64,000 nucleotides of DNA, taken from assembly GCA_947561585.1 (NCBI GenBank), contig CANNZV010000263.1, forward strand, positions 158,410-222,409, in the 5' to 3' direction. Below, piece by piece: positions 1 to 15,068 of the stretch. Position 1 is the stretch's first letter. Each line of letters begins with the position of its first letter. The position numbers were made by a program, and so were the translations under genes. The notes beneath the pieces were generated by a model. The model searched no databases. It was given only the letters and a program-made list of their open reading frames with translations, and was not told the DNA's origin. This stretch comes from Caprella mutica (taxonomy: Eukaryota > Arthropoda > Malacostraca > Amphipoda > Caprellidae).

Positions 1-3000
1 ATTCACTATACAGGACTTCACTATAGAGGAGTTGTACTGTATATTCACTATACAGGACTTCACTATAGAGGAGTTGTACTGTATATTCACTATACAGGAC
101 TTCACTATAGAGGAATTGTACTGTATATTCACTATACAGGACTTCACTATAGAGGAGTTGTGCTGTATATTCACTATACAGGACTTCACTGTAGAGAAGT
201 TGTACTGTATATTCACTATACAGGACTTCACTATAGAGGAGTTGTACTGTATATTCACTATACAGGACTTCACTATAGAGGAGTTGTACTGTATATTCAC
301 TATACAGGACTTCACTATAGAGGAGTTGTACTGTATATTCACTATACAGGACTTCACTATAGAGGAGTTGTACTGTATATTCACTATACAGGACTTCACT
401 ATAGAGTAGTTGTGCTGTATATTCACTATACAGGACTTCACTATAGAGGAGTTGTACTGTATATTCACTATACAGGACTTCACTATAGAGGAGTTGTACT
501 GTATATTCACTATACAGGACTTCACTATAGAGGAGTTGTGCTGCATATTCACTATACAGGACTTCACTATAGAGGAATTGCACTGTATATTCACTATACA
601 GGACTTCACTATAGAGGAGTTGTGCTGTATATTCACTATACAGGACTTCACTATAGAGAAGTTGTACTGTATATTCACTATACAGGACTTCACTATAGAG
701 GAGTTGTACTGTATATTCACTACACAGGACTTCACTATAGAGGAGTTGTACTGTATATTCACTACACAGGACTTCACTATAGAGGAGTTGTACTGTATAT
801 TCACTATACAGAACTTCACTATAGAGGAGTTGTGCTGTATATTCACTATACAGGACTTCACTGTAGAGAAGTTGTACTGTATATTCACTACACAGGACTT
901 CACTATAGAAGAGTTGTACTGTATATTCACTATACAGGACTTCACTATAGAGGAGTTGTACTGTATATTCACTATACAGGACTTCACTATAGACAAGTTG
1001 TACTGTATATTCACTATACAGGACTTCACTATAGAGAAGTTGTACTGTATATTCACTATACAAGACTTCACTATAGAGGAGTTGTGCTGTATATTCACTA
1101 TACAGGACTTCACTATAATGAAGTTGCACTGTATATTCACTATACAGGTCTTCACTATAGAGGAGTTGTGCTGTATATTCACTATACAGGACTTCACTAT
1201 AGAGAAGTTGTACTGTATATTCACTATACAGGACTTCACTATAGAGGAGTTGTACTGTATATTCACTACACAGGACTTCACTATAGAGGAGTTGTACTGT
1301 ATATTCACTACACAGGACTTCACTATAGAGGAGTTGTACTGTATATTCACTATACAGAACTTCACTATAGAGGAGTTGTGCTGTATATTCACTATACAGG
1401 ACTTCACTATAGAGAAGTTGTACTGTATATTCACTATACAGGACTTCAATATAGAAGAGTTGTACTGTATATTCACTATACAGGACTTCACTATAGAGGA
1501 GTTGTACTGTATATTCACTATACAGGACTTCACTATAGACAAGTTGTACTGTATATTCACTATACAGGACTTCACTATAGAGAAGTTGTACTGTATATTC
1601 ACTATACAGGACTTCACTATAGAGGAGTTGTGCTGTATATTCACTATACAGGACTTCACTATAATGAAGTTGTACTGTATATTCACTATACAGGACTTCA
1701 CTATAGAGGAGTTGTACTGTATATTCACTACACAGGACTTCACTATAGAGGAGTTGTACTGTATATTCACTATACAGGACTTCACTATAGAGGAGTTGTA
1801 CTGTATATTCACTATACAGGACTTCACTATAGAGGAGTTGTGCTGTATATTCACTATACAGGACTTCACTATAGAGGAGTTGTAATGTATATTCACTAAA
1901 CAGGACTTCACTATAGAGGAGTTGTACTGTATATTCACTATACAGGACTTCACTATAGAGGAGTTGTACTGTGTATTCACTATACAGGACTTCACTATAG
2001 AGGAGTTGTGCTGTATATTCACTATACAGGATTTCACTATAGAGTAGTTGTGCTGTATATTCACTATACAGGACTTCACTATTGAGAAGTTGTACTGTAT
2101 ATTCACTATACAGGACTTCACTATAGAGGAGTTGTACTGTATATTCACTACACAGGACTTCACTATAGAGGAGTTGTACTGTATATTCACTATACAGGAC
2201 TTCACTATAGAGGAGTTGTACTGTATATTCACTATACAGGACTTCACTATAGAGGAGTTGTGCTGTATATTCACTATACAGGACTTCACTATAGAGGAGT
2301 TGTACTGTATATTCACTATACAGGACTTCACTATAGAGGAGTTGTGCTGTATATTCACTATACAGGACTTCACTATAGAGGAGTTGTAGTATATTCACTA
2401 TACAGGATTTCACTATAGAGGAGTTGCACTGTATATTCAGTACACAGGACTTCACTATAGAGCAGTTGCACTGTATATTCACTATACAGGACTTCACTAT
2501 AGAGGAGTTGTGCTGTATATTCACTATACAGGACTTCACTATAGAGGAGTTGTACTGTATATTCACTATACAGGACTTCACTATAGAGAAGTTGTGCTGT
2601 ATATTCACTATACAGGACTTCACTATAGAGGAGTTGTAGTATATTCACTATACAGGACTTCACTATAGAGGAGTTGTACTGTATATTCACTATACAGGAC
2701 TTCACTATAGAGGAGCTGTACTGTATATTCACTATACAGGACTTCACTATAGAGGAGTTGTGCTGTATATTCACTATACAGGACTTCACTATAGAGGAGT
2801 TGTACTGTATATTCACTAAACAGGACTTCACTATAGAGGAGTTGTACTGTATATTCACTATACAGGACTTCACTATAGAGGAGTTGTACTGTATAATCAC
2901 TATACAGGACTTCACTATAGAGGAGCTGTACTGTATATTCACTAAACAGGACTTCACTATAGAGGAGTTGTACTGTATATTCACTAAACAGGACTTCACT

Positions 3001-6000
3001 ATAGAGGAGTTGTACTGTATATTCACTATACAGGACTTCACTATAGAGGAGCTGTACTGTATATTCACTATACAGGACTTCACTATAGAGGAGTTGTGCT
3101 GTATATTCACTATACAGGACTTCACTATAGAGGAGTTGTACTGTATATTCACTAAACAGGACTTCACTATAGAGGAGTTGTACTGTATATTCACTATACA
3201 GGACTTCACTATAGAGGAGTTGTACTGTATATTCACTAAACTGGACTTCACTATAGAGGAGTTGTACTGTATATTCACTATACAGGACTTCACTATAGAG
3301 GAGTTGTACTGTATATTCACTATACAGGACTTCACTATAGAGGAGTTGTGCTGTATATTCACTATACAGGACTTCACTATAGAGGAGTTGTACAGTATAT
3401 TCACTAAACAGGACTTCACTATAGAGGAGTTGTGCTGTATATTCACTATACAGGACTTCACTATAGAGGAGTTGTACTGTATATTCACTATACAGGACTT
3501 CACTATAAAGGAGTTGTGCTGTATATTCACTATACAGGACTTCACTATAAAGGAGTTGTGCTGTATATTCACTATACAGGACTTCACTATAGAGGAGTTG
3601 TACTGTATATTCACTATACAGGACTTCACTATAGAGAAGTTGTACTGTATATTCACTATACAGGACTTCACTATAGAGGAGTTGTACTGTATATTCACTA
3701 TACAGGACTTCACTATAGAGGAGTTGTACTGTATATTCACTATACAGGACTTCACTATAGAGGAGTTGTACTGTATATTCACTAAACAGGACTTCACTAT
3801 AGAGGAGTTGTACTGTATATTCACTATACAGGACTTCACTATAGAGGAGTTGTACTGTATATTCACTATACAGGACTTCACTATAGAGGAGTTGTACTGT
3901 ATATTCAGTATACAGGACTTCACTATAGAGGAGTTGTACTGTATATTCACTATACAGGACTTCACTGTAGAGGAGTAGTGCTGTATATTCACTATACAGG
4001 ACTTCACTATAGAGGAGTTGTACTGTATATTCACTATACAGGACTTCACTATAAAGGAGTTGTGCTGTATATTCACTATACAGGACTTCACTATAAAGGA
4101 GTTGTGCTGTATATTCACTATACAGGACTTCACTATAGAGGAGTTGTACTGTATATTCACTATACAGGACTTCACTATAGAGGAGTTGTACTGTATATTC
4201 ACTAAACAGGACTTCACTATAGAGGAGTTGTACTGTATATTCACTAAACAGGACTTCACTATAGAGGAGTTGTACTGTATGTTCACTATACAGGACTTCA
4301 CTATAGAGGAGTTGTGCTGTATATTCACTATACAGGACTTCACTATAGAGGAGTTGTACTGTATATTCACTATACAGGACTTCACTATAGAGGAGTTGTA
4401 CAGTATATTCACTAAACAGGACTTCACTATAGAGGAGTTGTGCTGTATATTCACTATACAGGACTTCACTATAGAGGAGTTGTACTGTATATTCACTATA
4501 CAGGACTTCACTATAAAGGAGTTGTGCTGTATATTCACTATACAGGACTTCACTATAAAGGAGTTGTGCTGTATATTCACTATACAGGACTTCACTATAG
4601 AGGAGTTGTACTGTATATTCACTATACAGGACTTCACTATAGAGGAGTTGTACTGTATATTCACTATACAGGACTTCACTATAGAGGAGTTGTACTGTAT
4701 ATTCACTATACAGGACTTCACTATAGAGGAGTTGTACTGTATATTCACTATACAGGACTTCACTGTAAAGGAGTTGTGCTGTATATTCACTATACAGGAC
4801 TTCACTATAGAGAAGTTGTACTGTATATTCACTATACAGGACTTCACTATAGAGGAGTTGTACTGTATATTCACTATACAGGACTTCACTATAGAGGAGT
4901 TGTACTGTATATTCACTATACAGGACTTCACTATAGAGGAGTTGTACTGTATATTCACTATACAGGACTTCACTATAGAGGAGTTGTACTGTATATTCAC
5001 TATACAGGACTTCACTATAGAGGAGTTGTACTGTATATTCACTATACAGGACTTCACTATAGAGGAGTTGTACTGTATATTCACTATACAGGACTTCACT
5101 ATAGAGGAGTTGTACTGTATATTCACTATACAGGACTTCACTATAGAGGAGTTGTGCTGTATATTCACTATACAGGACTTCACTATAGAGGAGTTGTACT
5201 GTATATTCACTATACAGGACTTCACTATAGAGGAGTTGTACTGTATATTCACTATACAGGACTTCACTATAGAGGAGTTGTACTGTATATTCACTATACA
5301 GGACTTCACTATAGAGGAGTTGTACTGTATATTCACTATACAGGACTTCACTGTAGAGGAGTTGTGCTGTATATTCACTATACAGGACTTCACTGTAGAG
5401 GAGTTGTGCTGTATATTCACTATACAGGACTTCACTATAGAGAAGTTGTACTGTATATTCACTATACAGGACTTCACTATAGAGGAGTTGTACTGTATAT
5501 TCACTATACAGGACTTCACTATAGAGGAGTTGTACTGTATATTCACTATACAGGACTTCACTATAGAGGAGTTGCACTGTATATTCACTATACAGGACTT
5601 CACTATAGAGTAGTTGTGCTGTATATTCACTATACAGGACTTCACTATAGAGAAGTTGTACTGTATATTCACTATACAGGACATCACTATAGAGGAGTTG
5701 TACTGTATATTCACTATACAGGACTTCACTATAGAGGAGTTGTGCTGTATATTCACTATACAGGACTTCACTATAGACAAGTTATACTGTATATTCACTA
5801 TACAGGACTTCACTATAGAGAAGTTGTACTGTATATTCACTATACAGGACTTCACTATAGAGGAGTTGTGCTGTATATTCACTATACAGGACTTCACTAT
5901 AGAGAAGTTGTACTGTATATTCACTATACAGGACTTCACTATAGAGGAGTTGTACTGTATATTCACTACACAGGACTTCACTATAGAGGAGTTGTACTGT

Positions 6001-9000
6001 ATATTCACTATACAGGACTTCACTATAGAGGAGTTGTGCTGTATATTCACTATACAGGACTTCACTATAGAGGAGTTGTACTGTATATTCACTAAACAGG
6101 ACTTCACTATAGAGGAGTTGTACTGTATATTCACTATACAGGACTTCACTATAGAGGAGTTGTACTGTGTATTCACTATACAGGACTTCACTATAGAGGA
6201 GTTGTGCTGTATATTCACTATACAGGACTTCACTATAGAGTAGTTGTGCTGTATATTCACTATACAGGACTTCACTATAGAGAAGTTGTACTGTATATTC
6301 ACTATACAGAACTTCACTATTGAGGAGTTGTACTGTATATTCACTACACAGGACTTCACTATAAAGGAGTTGTACTGTATATTCACTATACAGGACTTCA
6401 CTATAGAGGAGTTGTACTGTATATTCACTATACAGGACTTCACTATAGAGGAGTTGTGCTGTATATTCACTATACAGGACTTCACTATAGAGGAGTTGTA
6501 CTGTAAATTCACTATACAGGACTTCACTATAGAGGAGTTGTACTGTAAATTCACTATACAGGACTTCACTATAGAGGAGTTGTACTGTATATTCACTATA
6601 CAGGACTTCACTATAGAGGAGTTGTGCTGTAAATTCACTATACAGGACTTCACTATAGAGGAGTTGTACTGTAAATTCACTATACAGGACTTCACTATAG
6701 AGGAGTTGTGCTGTATATTCACTATACAGGACTTCACTATAGAGGAGTTGTACTGTATATTCACTATACAGGACTTCACTATAGAGGAGTTGTACTGTAT
6801 ATGCACTACACAGGACTTCACTATAGAGGAGTTGTACTGTATATTCACTACACAGGACTTCACTATAGAGGAGTTGTACTGTATATTCACTATACAGGAC
6901 TTCACTATAGAGGAGTTGTACTGTATATTCACTATACAGGACTTCACTATAGAGGAGTTGTACTGTATATTCACTAAACAGGACTTCACTATAGAGGAGT
7001 TATACTGTATATTCACTATACAGGACTTCACTATAGAGGAGTTGCACTGTATATTCACTATACAGGATTTCACTATAGAGGAGTTGTGCTGTATATTCAT
7101 TTTACAGGACTTCACTATATATGAGTTGTACTGTATATTCACTATACAGGACTTCACTATAGAGTAGTTGTTCTGTATATTCACTATACAGGACTTCACT
7201 ATAGAGGAGTTGTACTGTATATTCACTATATAGGACTTCACTATAGAGGAGTTGCACTGTATATTCACTATACAGGACTTCACTATAGAGGAGTTGCACT
7301 GTATATTCACTATACAGGACTTCACTATAGAGTAGTTGTGCTGAATATTCACTATACAGGACTTCACTATAGAGGAGTTGTACTATATATTCACTATACA
7401 GGACTTCACTATAGAGGAGTTGTACTGTATATTCACTACACAGGACTTCACTATAGAGTAGTTGTGCTGTATATTCACTATACAGGACTTCACTATAGAG
7501 GAGTTGTACTGTATAGTCACTATACAGGATTTCACTATAGAGGAGTTGTGCTGTATATTCACTAAACAGGACTTCACTATAGAGGAGTTGTACTGTTTAT
7601 TCGCTATACAGGACTTCACTATAGAGGAGTTGTACTGTATATTCACTATACAGGACTTCACTATAGAGGAGTTGTACTGTATATTCACTATACAGGACTT
7701 CACTATAGAGTAGTTGTACTGTATATTCACTATACAGGACTTCACTATAGAGGAGTTGTGCTGTATATTCACTATACAGGACTTCACTATAGAGGAATTG
7801 CACTGTATATTCACTATACAGGACTTCACTATAGAGGAGTTGTGCTGTATATTCACTATACAGGACTTCACTATAGAGGAGTTGTACTGTATATTCACTA
7901 TACAGGACTTCACTATAGAGGAGTTGTGCTGTATATTCACTATACAGGACTTCACTATAGAGAAGTTGTACTGTATATTCACTATACAGGACTTCACTAT
8001 AGAGGAGTTGTACTGTATATTCACTACACAGGACTTCACTATAGAGGAGTTGTACTGTATATTCACTATACAGGACTTCACTATAGAGGAGTTGTACTGT
8101 ATATTCACTATACAGGACTTCACTATAGAGGAGTTGTACTGTATATTCACTATACAGGACTTCACTATAGAGGAGTTGTACTGTATTTTCACTAAACAGG
8201 ACTTCACTATAGAGGAGTTGTACTGTATATTCACTATACAGGACTTCACTATAGAGGAGTTGTACTGTGTATTCACTATACAGGACTTCACTATAGAGGA
8301 GTTGTGCTGTATATTCACTATACAGGACTTCACTATAGAGGAGTTGTACTGTAAATTCACTATACAGGACTTCACTATAGAGGAGTTGTACTGTAAATTC
8401 ACTATACAGGACTTCACTATAGAGGAGTTGTGCTGTAAATTCACTATACAGGACTTCACTATAGAGGAGTTGTACTGTAAATTCACTATACAGGACTTCA
8501 CTATAGAGGAGTTGTACTGTATATGCACTACACAGGACTTCACTATAGAGGAGTTGTACTGTATATTCACTACACAGGACTTCACTATAGAGGAGTTGTA
8601 CTGTATATTCACTATACAGGACTTCACTATAGAGGAGTTGTACTGTATATTCACTATACAGGACTTCACTATAGAGGAGTTGTACTGTATATTCACTAAA
8701 CAGGACTTCACTATAGAGGAGTTATACTGTATATTCACTATACAGGACTTCACTATAGAGGAGTTGCACTGTATATTCACTATACAGGATTTCACTATAG
8801 AGGAGTTGTGCTGTATATTCACTTTACAGGACTTCACTATATATGAGTTGTACTGTATATTCACTATACAGGACTTCACTATAGAGTAGTTGTTCTGTAT
8901 ATTCACTATACAGGACTTCACTGTAGAGGAGTTGTACTCTATATTCACTATATAGGACTTCACTATATATGAGTTGTACTGTATATTCACTATACAGGAC

Positions 9001-12000
9001 TTCACTATAGAGTAGTTGTTCTGTATATTCACTATACAGGACTTCACTGTAGAGGAGTTGTACTCTATATTCACTATATAGGACTTCACTATAGAGGAGT
9101 TGCACTGTATATTCACTATACAGGACTTCACTATAGAGGAGTTGCACTGTATATTCACTATACAGGACTTCACTATAGAGTAGTTGTGCTGTATATTCAC
9201 TATACAGGACTTCACTATAGAGGAGTTGTACTATATATTCACTATACAGGACTTCACTATAGAGGAGTTGTACTGTATATTCACTATACAGGACTTCACT
9301 ATAGAGGAGTTGTGCTGTATATTCACTATACAGGACTTCACTATAGAGGAGTTGTACTGTAAATTCACTATACAGGACTTCACTATAGAGGAGTTGTACT
9401 GTAAATTCACTATACAGGACTTCACTATAGAGGAGTTGTACTGTATATTCACTATACAGGACTTCACTATAGAGGAGTTGTGCTGTAAATTCACTATACA
9501 GGACTTCACTATAGAGGAGTTGTACTGTAAATTCACTATACAGGACTTCACTATAGAGGAGTTGTGCTGTATATTCACTATACAGGACTTCACTATAGAG
9601 GAGTTGTACTGTATATTCACTATACAGGACTTCACTATAGAGGAGTTGTACTGTATATGCACTACACAGGACTTCACTATAGAGGAGTTGTACTGTATAT
9701 TCACTACACAGGACTTCACTATAGAGGAGTTGTACTGTATATTCACTATACAGGACTTCACTATAGAGGAGTTGTACTGTATATTCACTATACAGGACTT
9801 CACTATAGAGGAGTTGTACTGTATATTCACTAAACAGGACTTCACTATAGAGGAGTTATACTGTATATTCACTATACAGGACTTCACTATAGAGGAGTTG
9901 CACTGTATATTCACTATACAGGATTTCACTATAGAGGAGTTGTGCTGTATATTCATTTTACAGGACTTCACTATATATGAGTTGTACTGTATATTCACTA
10001 TACAGGACTTCACTATAGAGTAGTTGTTCTGTATATTCACTATACAGGACTTCACTATAGAGGAGTTGTACTGTATATTCACTATATAGGACTTCACTAT
10101 AGAGGAGTTGCACTGTATATTCACTATACAGGACTTCACTATAGAGGAGTTGCACTGTATATTCACTATACAGGACTTCACTATAGAGTAGTTGTGCTGA
10201 ATATTCACTATACAGGACTTCACTATAGAGGAGTTGTACTATATATTCACTATACAGGACTTCACTATAGAGGAGTTGTACTGTATATTCACTACACAGG
10301 ACTTCACTATAGAGTAGTTGTGCTGTATATTCACTATACAGGACTTCACTATAGAGGAGTTGTACTGTATAGTCACTATACAGGATTTCACTATAGAGGA
10401 GTTGTGCTGTATATTCACTAAACAGGACTTCACTATAGAGGAGTTGTACTGTTTATTCGCTATACAGGACTTCACTATAGAGGAGTTGTACTGTATATTC
10501 ACTATACAGGACTTCACTATAGAGGAGTTGTACTGTATATTCACTATACAGGACTTCACTATAGAGGAGTTGTACTGTATATTCACTATACAGGACTTCA
10601 CTATAGAGGAGTTGTGCTGTATATTCACTATACAGGACTTCACTATAGAGGAATTGCACTGTATATTCACTATACAGGACTTCACTATAGAGGAGTTGTG
10701 CTGTATATTCACTATACAGGACTTCACTATAGAGGAGTTGTACTGTATATTCACTATACAGGACTTCACTATAGAGGAGTTGTGCTGTATATTCACTATA
10801 CAGGACTTCACTATAGAGAAGTTGTACTGTATATTCACTATACAGGACTTCACTATAGAGGAGTTGTACTGTATATTCACTACACAGGACTTCACTATAG
10901 AGGAGTTGTACTGTATATTCACTATACAGGACTTCACTATAGAGGAGTTGTACTGTATATTCACTATACAGGACTTCACTATAGAGGAGTTGTACTGTAT
11001 ATTCACTATACAGGACTTCACTATAGAGGAGTTGTACTGTATTTTCACTAAACAGGACTTCACTATAGAGGAGTTGTACTGTATATTCACTATACAGGAC
11101 TTCACTATAGAGGAGTTGTACTGTGTATTCACTATACAGGACTTCACTATAGAGGAGTTGTGCTGTATATTCACTATACAGGACTTCACTATAGAGGAGT
11201 TGTACTGTAAATTCACTATACAGGACTTCACTATAGAGGAGTTGTACTGTAAATTCACTATACAGGACTTCACTATAGAGGAGTTGTGCTGTAAATTCAC
11301 TATACAGGACTTCACTATAGAGGAGTTGTACTGTAAATTCACTATACAGGACTTCACTATAGAGGAGTTGTACTGTATATGCACTACACAGGACTTCACT
11401 ATAGAGGAGTTGTACTGTATATTCACTACACAGGACTTCACTATAGAGGAGTTGTACTGTATATTCACTATACAGGACTTCACTATAGAGGAGTTGTACT
11501 GTATATTCACTATACAGGACTTCACTATAGAGGAGTTGTACTGTATATTCACTAAACAGGACTTCACTATAGAGGAGTTATACTGTATATTCACTATACA
11601 GGACTTCACTATAGAGGAGTTGCACTGTATATTCACTATACAGGATTTCACTATAGAGGAGTTGTGCTGTATATTCACTTTACAGGACTTCACTATATAT
11701 GAGTTGTACTGTATATTCACTATACAGGACTTCACTATAGAGTAGTTGTTCTGTATATTCACTATACAGGACTTCACTGTAGAGGAGTTGTACTCTATAT
11801 TCACTATATAGGACTTCACTATATATGAGTTGTACTGTATATTCACTATACAGGACTTCACTATAGAGTAGTTGTTCTGTATATTCACTATACAGGACTT
11901 CACTGTAGAGGAGTTGTACTCTATATTCACTATATAGGACTTCACTATAGAGGAGTTGCACTGTATATTCACTATACAGGACTTCACTATAGAGGAGTTG

Positions 12001-13850
12001 CACTGTATATTCACTATACAGGACTTCACTATAGAGTAGTTGTGCTGTATATTCACTATACAGGACTTCACTATAGAGGAGTTGTACTATATATTCACTA
12101 TACAGGACTTCACTATAGAGGAGTTGTACTGTATATTCACTACACAGGACTTCACTATAGAGTAGTTGTGCTGTATATTCACTATACAGGACTTCACTAT
12201 AGAGGAGTTGTACTGTATAGTCACTATACAGGATTTCACTATAGAGGAGTTGTGCTGTATATTCACTAAACAGGACTTCACTATAGAGGAGTTGTACTGT
12301 ATATTCGCTATACAGGACTTCACTATAGAGGAGTTGTACTGTTTATTCACTATACAGGACTTCACTATAGAGGAGTTGTACTGTATATTCACTATACAGG
12401 ACTTCACTATAGAGGAGTTGTACTGTATATTCACTATACAGGACTTCACTATAGAGGAGTTGTGCTGTATATTCACTATACAGGACCTCACTATAGAGGA
12501 GTTGTACTGTATATTCACTATACAGGACTTCACTATAGAGGAGTTGTACTGTATATTCACTATACAGGACTTCACTATAGAGGAGTTGTGCTGTATATTC
12601 ACTATACAGGACTTCACTATAGAGGAGTTGTACTGTATATTCACTATACAGGACTTCACTATAGAGGATTGTGCTGTATATTCACTATACAGGACTTCAG
12701 TATAGAGAAGTTGTACTGTATATTCACTATACAGGACTTCACTATAGAGGAGTTGTACTGTATATTCACTACACAGGACTTCACTATAGAGGAGTTGTAC
12801 TGTTTATTCACTATACAGGACTTCACTATAGAGGAGTTGTACTGTATATTCACTATACAGGACTTCACTATAGAGGAGTTGTACTGTATATTCACTATAC
12901 AGGACTTCACTATAGAGGAGTTGTACTGTATATTCACTAAACAGGACTTCACTATAGAGGAGTTGTACTGTATATTCACTATACAGGACTTCACTATAGA
13001 GGAGTTGTACTGTGTATTCACTATACAGGACTTCACTATAGAGGAGTTGTACTGTATATTCACTATACAGGACTTCACTATAGAGAAGTTGTACTGTATA
13101 TTCACTATACAGGACTTCACTATAGAGGAGTTGTACTGTATATTCACTATACAGGACTTCACTATAGAGGAGTTGCGCTGTATATTCTCTATACAGGACT
13201 TCACTATAGAGGAGTTGTGCTGTACATTCACTATACAGGACTTCACTATAGAGAAGTTGTACTGTATATTCACTATACAGGACTTCACTATAGAGGAGTT
13301 GTGCTGTATATTCACTATACAGGACTTCACTATAGAGGAGTTGTGCTGTATATTCACTATACAGGACTTCACTATAGAGGAGTTGTGCTGTATATTCACT
13401 ATACAGGACTTCACTATAGAGGAGTTGTACTGTATATTCACTATACAGGACTTCACTATAGAGGAGTTGTACTGTATATTCACTATACAGGACTTCACTA
13501 TAGAGGAGTTGTACTGTATATTCACTATACAGGACTTCACTATAGAGGAGTTGTGCTGTATATTCACTATACAGGACTTCACTATAGAGGAGTTGTACTG
13601 TATATTCACTATACAGGACTTCACTATAGAGGAGTTGTACTGTATATTCATTATACAGGACTTCACTATAGAGAAGTTGTACTGTATATTCACTATACAG
13701 GACTTCACTATAGAGGAGTTGTGCTGTATATTCACTATACAGGACTTCACTATAGAGAAGTTGTACTGTATATTCACTATACAGGACTTCACTATAGAGG
13801 AGTTGTACTGTATATTCACTATACAGGACTTCACTATAGAGGAGTTGATT
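1..13850. repeat. 42-bp satellite array, about 330 monomers
   Basis: A single head-to-tail tandem array with a 42-bp unit fills the first 13.85 kb and continues beyond the left edge. Each monomer contains the perfect hairpin CTGTATATTCACTATACAG (7-bp arms, 5-nt loop), followed by a GGACTTCACTATAGAG segment. Monomers differ by scattered substitutions (for example GTACTG/GTGCTG, CTATAC/CTACAC/CTAAAC, GAGGAG/GAGAAG). Only a few have indels: 2-bp losses near 2,387 and 2,637, and a 1-bp loss near 12,667. Because 42 is a multiple of 3, several frames stay open over kilobases. These are not genes: the frames overlap on both strands and substitutions ignore codon position. The array ends at about 13,850 in unique DNA. 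Confidence 0.97.
6380..12141. repeat. Higher-order tandem duplication of 2,856 bp in the 42-bp array
   Basis: Diagnostic variant monomers recur at an exact offset of 2,856 bp (68 monomers). Examples are the TATATGAG monomer, the GTAAATTC monomers, the TTTATTCGC monomer and the in-frame stop monomers near 7,338/10,194, 7,597/10,453 and 8,824/11,680. The left copy spans about 6,380-9,285 and the right about 9,236-12,141. They are almost identical, so the duplication is recent relative to monomer divergence. A shorter related block starting at 12,042 resembles the one at 10,194 (offset 1,848 bp, 44 monomers). Confidence 0.85.
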
Positions 13851-15032
13851 AAAGATGAATAATCTATACTCGTACTCATTTATCCTTTCAAGTTATTAAC
13901 GTTATTATTTGGTTAATCGTTTGTAAGAAAATTCGTTTTTTTTAAAGTTGAAATATATAATGGATAACATAATAATTTGAAAATTTTAGATATAGCTAGT
14001 ATCATTTTGAAAACTATACATTGGCCATCATCCAAAAGATTGTGGCACCCGTTGCTATGCTGTATTATTGACTATTGCAAACATCGGCGTGGTTGCACGA
14101 GTAAATTGACCCAGCATCTTTTAGTTGGTGCACGATGAATGCCGATAAAATTAACAAATAACGAAATGAATATTTTAAATACTAAAATAAATAAATTTGA
14201 ATGACTAAATACCGGAATGAAGTTAATCAATACTTAAATAAAAGTTTGAAATACCAATTTGAAGAAAATGTAGTGATTAAATACCGAAATGAAGATTATA
14301 TAAATACAGAAATGAATGAGATACCAAAATTCATTTCACTTGATATGAAAGAAAATTTATTTCACTTGAAAACGATCTAATTAGGAAAACTGATCGAAAT
14401 ATCCTGATTTAAATAACGATATTGAAGCCAGCAGAGTCATCAATACTATGAATAATCCTGGCATTCAAAATATACGGACAATAGATACCAAAATGAAATT
14501 AATAAATTCCAAGATAAAGTTTATTAATACCAAAATTAAGTTTGACACTGAAATTGTAGAAATAAATTTTAGTAACTATAATACATTATTAAAAATCATG
14601 AGCATGATTTACATCTGTTTATATCATTCTGATACTGAAGACTATTTATACGTACCACCATACACCATGCACTACCACAAAATATCTTATAATTTAGTCA
14701 ATATAAAAATGTATGGACCTAGGTAATAAAATGATCTTCGCGGGATATCCCCGCGATATTCCCATTCGACATCCCCTTGAGGTCCCCAGAGGATATCCTA
14801 TTTTTGGGGATATCCTGTTGGAGATTTCCCTCTCATAAATAATAATATACTGCTTGTAGTCAGGTTGCAGGTGAATGGAACACTAATATAATTATCTAAA
14901 CTTTAGTTCTTAAACCTAAAACTTAACTGAATGAGACGCCCTGAAACTTATAAATCGCTGCAAGCGCTCTCTGTCACAAACCAACAAATACCGCTGCCAG
15001 TTATTTTATATGGAAATCCTGACCAAGTGGCA
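13851..15032. other. AT-rich intergenic DNA with decayed repeats
   Basis: No credible gene was seen. An open frame at 14,448-14,726 has the low-complexity composition of the decayed repeat around it and is not supported as a gene. Around 14,740-14,815 there is a small GC-rich patch with three GGATATCC palindromes within about 75 bp. The stretch 14,155-14,580 holds diverged copies of the 51-bp satellite in inverse orientation (separate entry). Confidence 0.6.
14155..14580 (-). repeat. Decayed, inverted copies of the 51-bp modular repeat
   Basis: Motifs such as AAATACCGAAATGAAGATTA and ACTAAATACCGGAATGAAG appear here on the plus strand. They are reverse complements of the modules that form the array at 16,256-18,870. 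Divergence is much higher than inside the main array, so these look like old edge copies. Their opposite orientation means the main array and these copies form an imperfect large inverted arrangement. Confidence 0.7.
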
Positions 15033-15068
15033 CCATGAATTAAATAGTTCTAACTATTTAATTCATGG
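15033..15068. repeat. Perfect 36-bp palindrome (17-bp arms)
   Basis: The left arm starts CCATGAATTAAATAGTT. It is followed by a 2-nt loop (CT) and the exact reverse complement. No other feature explains it. It could extrude as a cruciform or be the core of a small foldback element. Confidence 0.9.

Noticed and set aside
2373..7367. A 1,664-codon minus-strand open frame, and many other long frames in 1-13,850, as repetitive proteins
   Set aside because: The 42-bp unit is a multiple of three, so most frames are open on both strands at once. Substitutions show no codon-position bias and frames end wherever a variant monomer brings a stop.
14448..14726. A 92-codon plus-strand ORF
   Set aside because: It overlaps decayed inverse copies of the 51-bp repeat and has low-complexity Lys/Asn/Ile composition.
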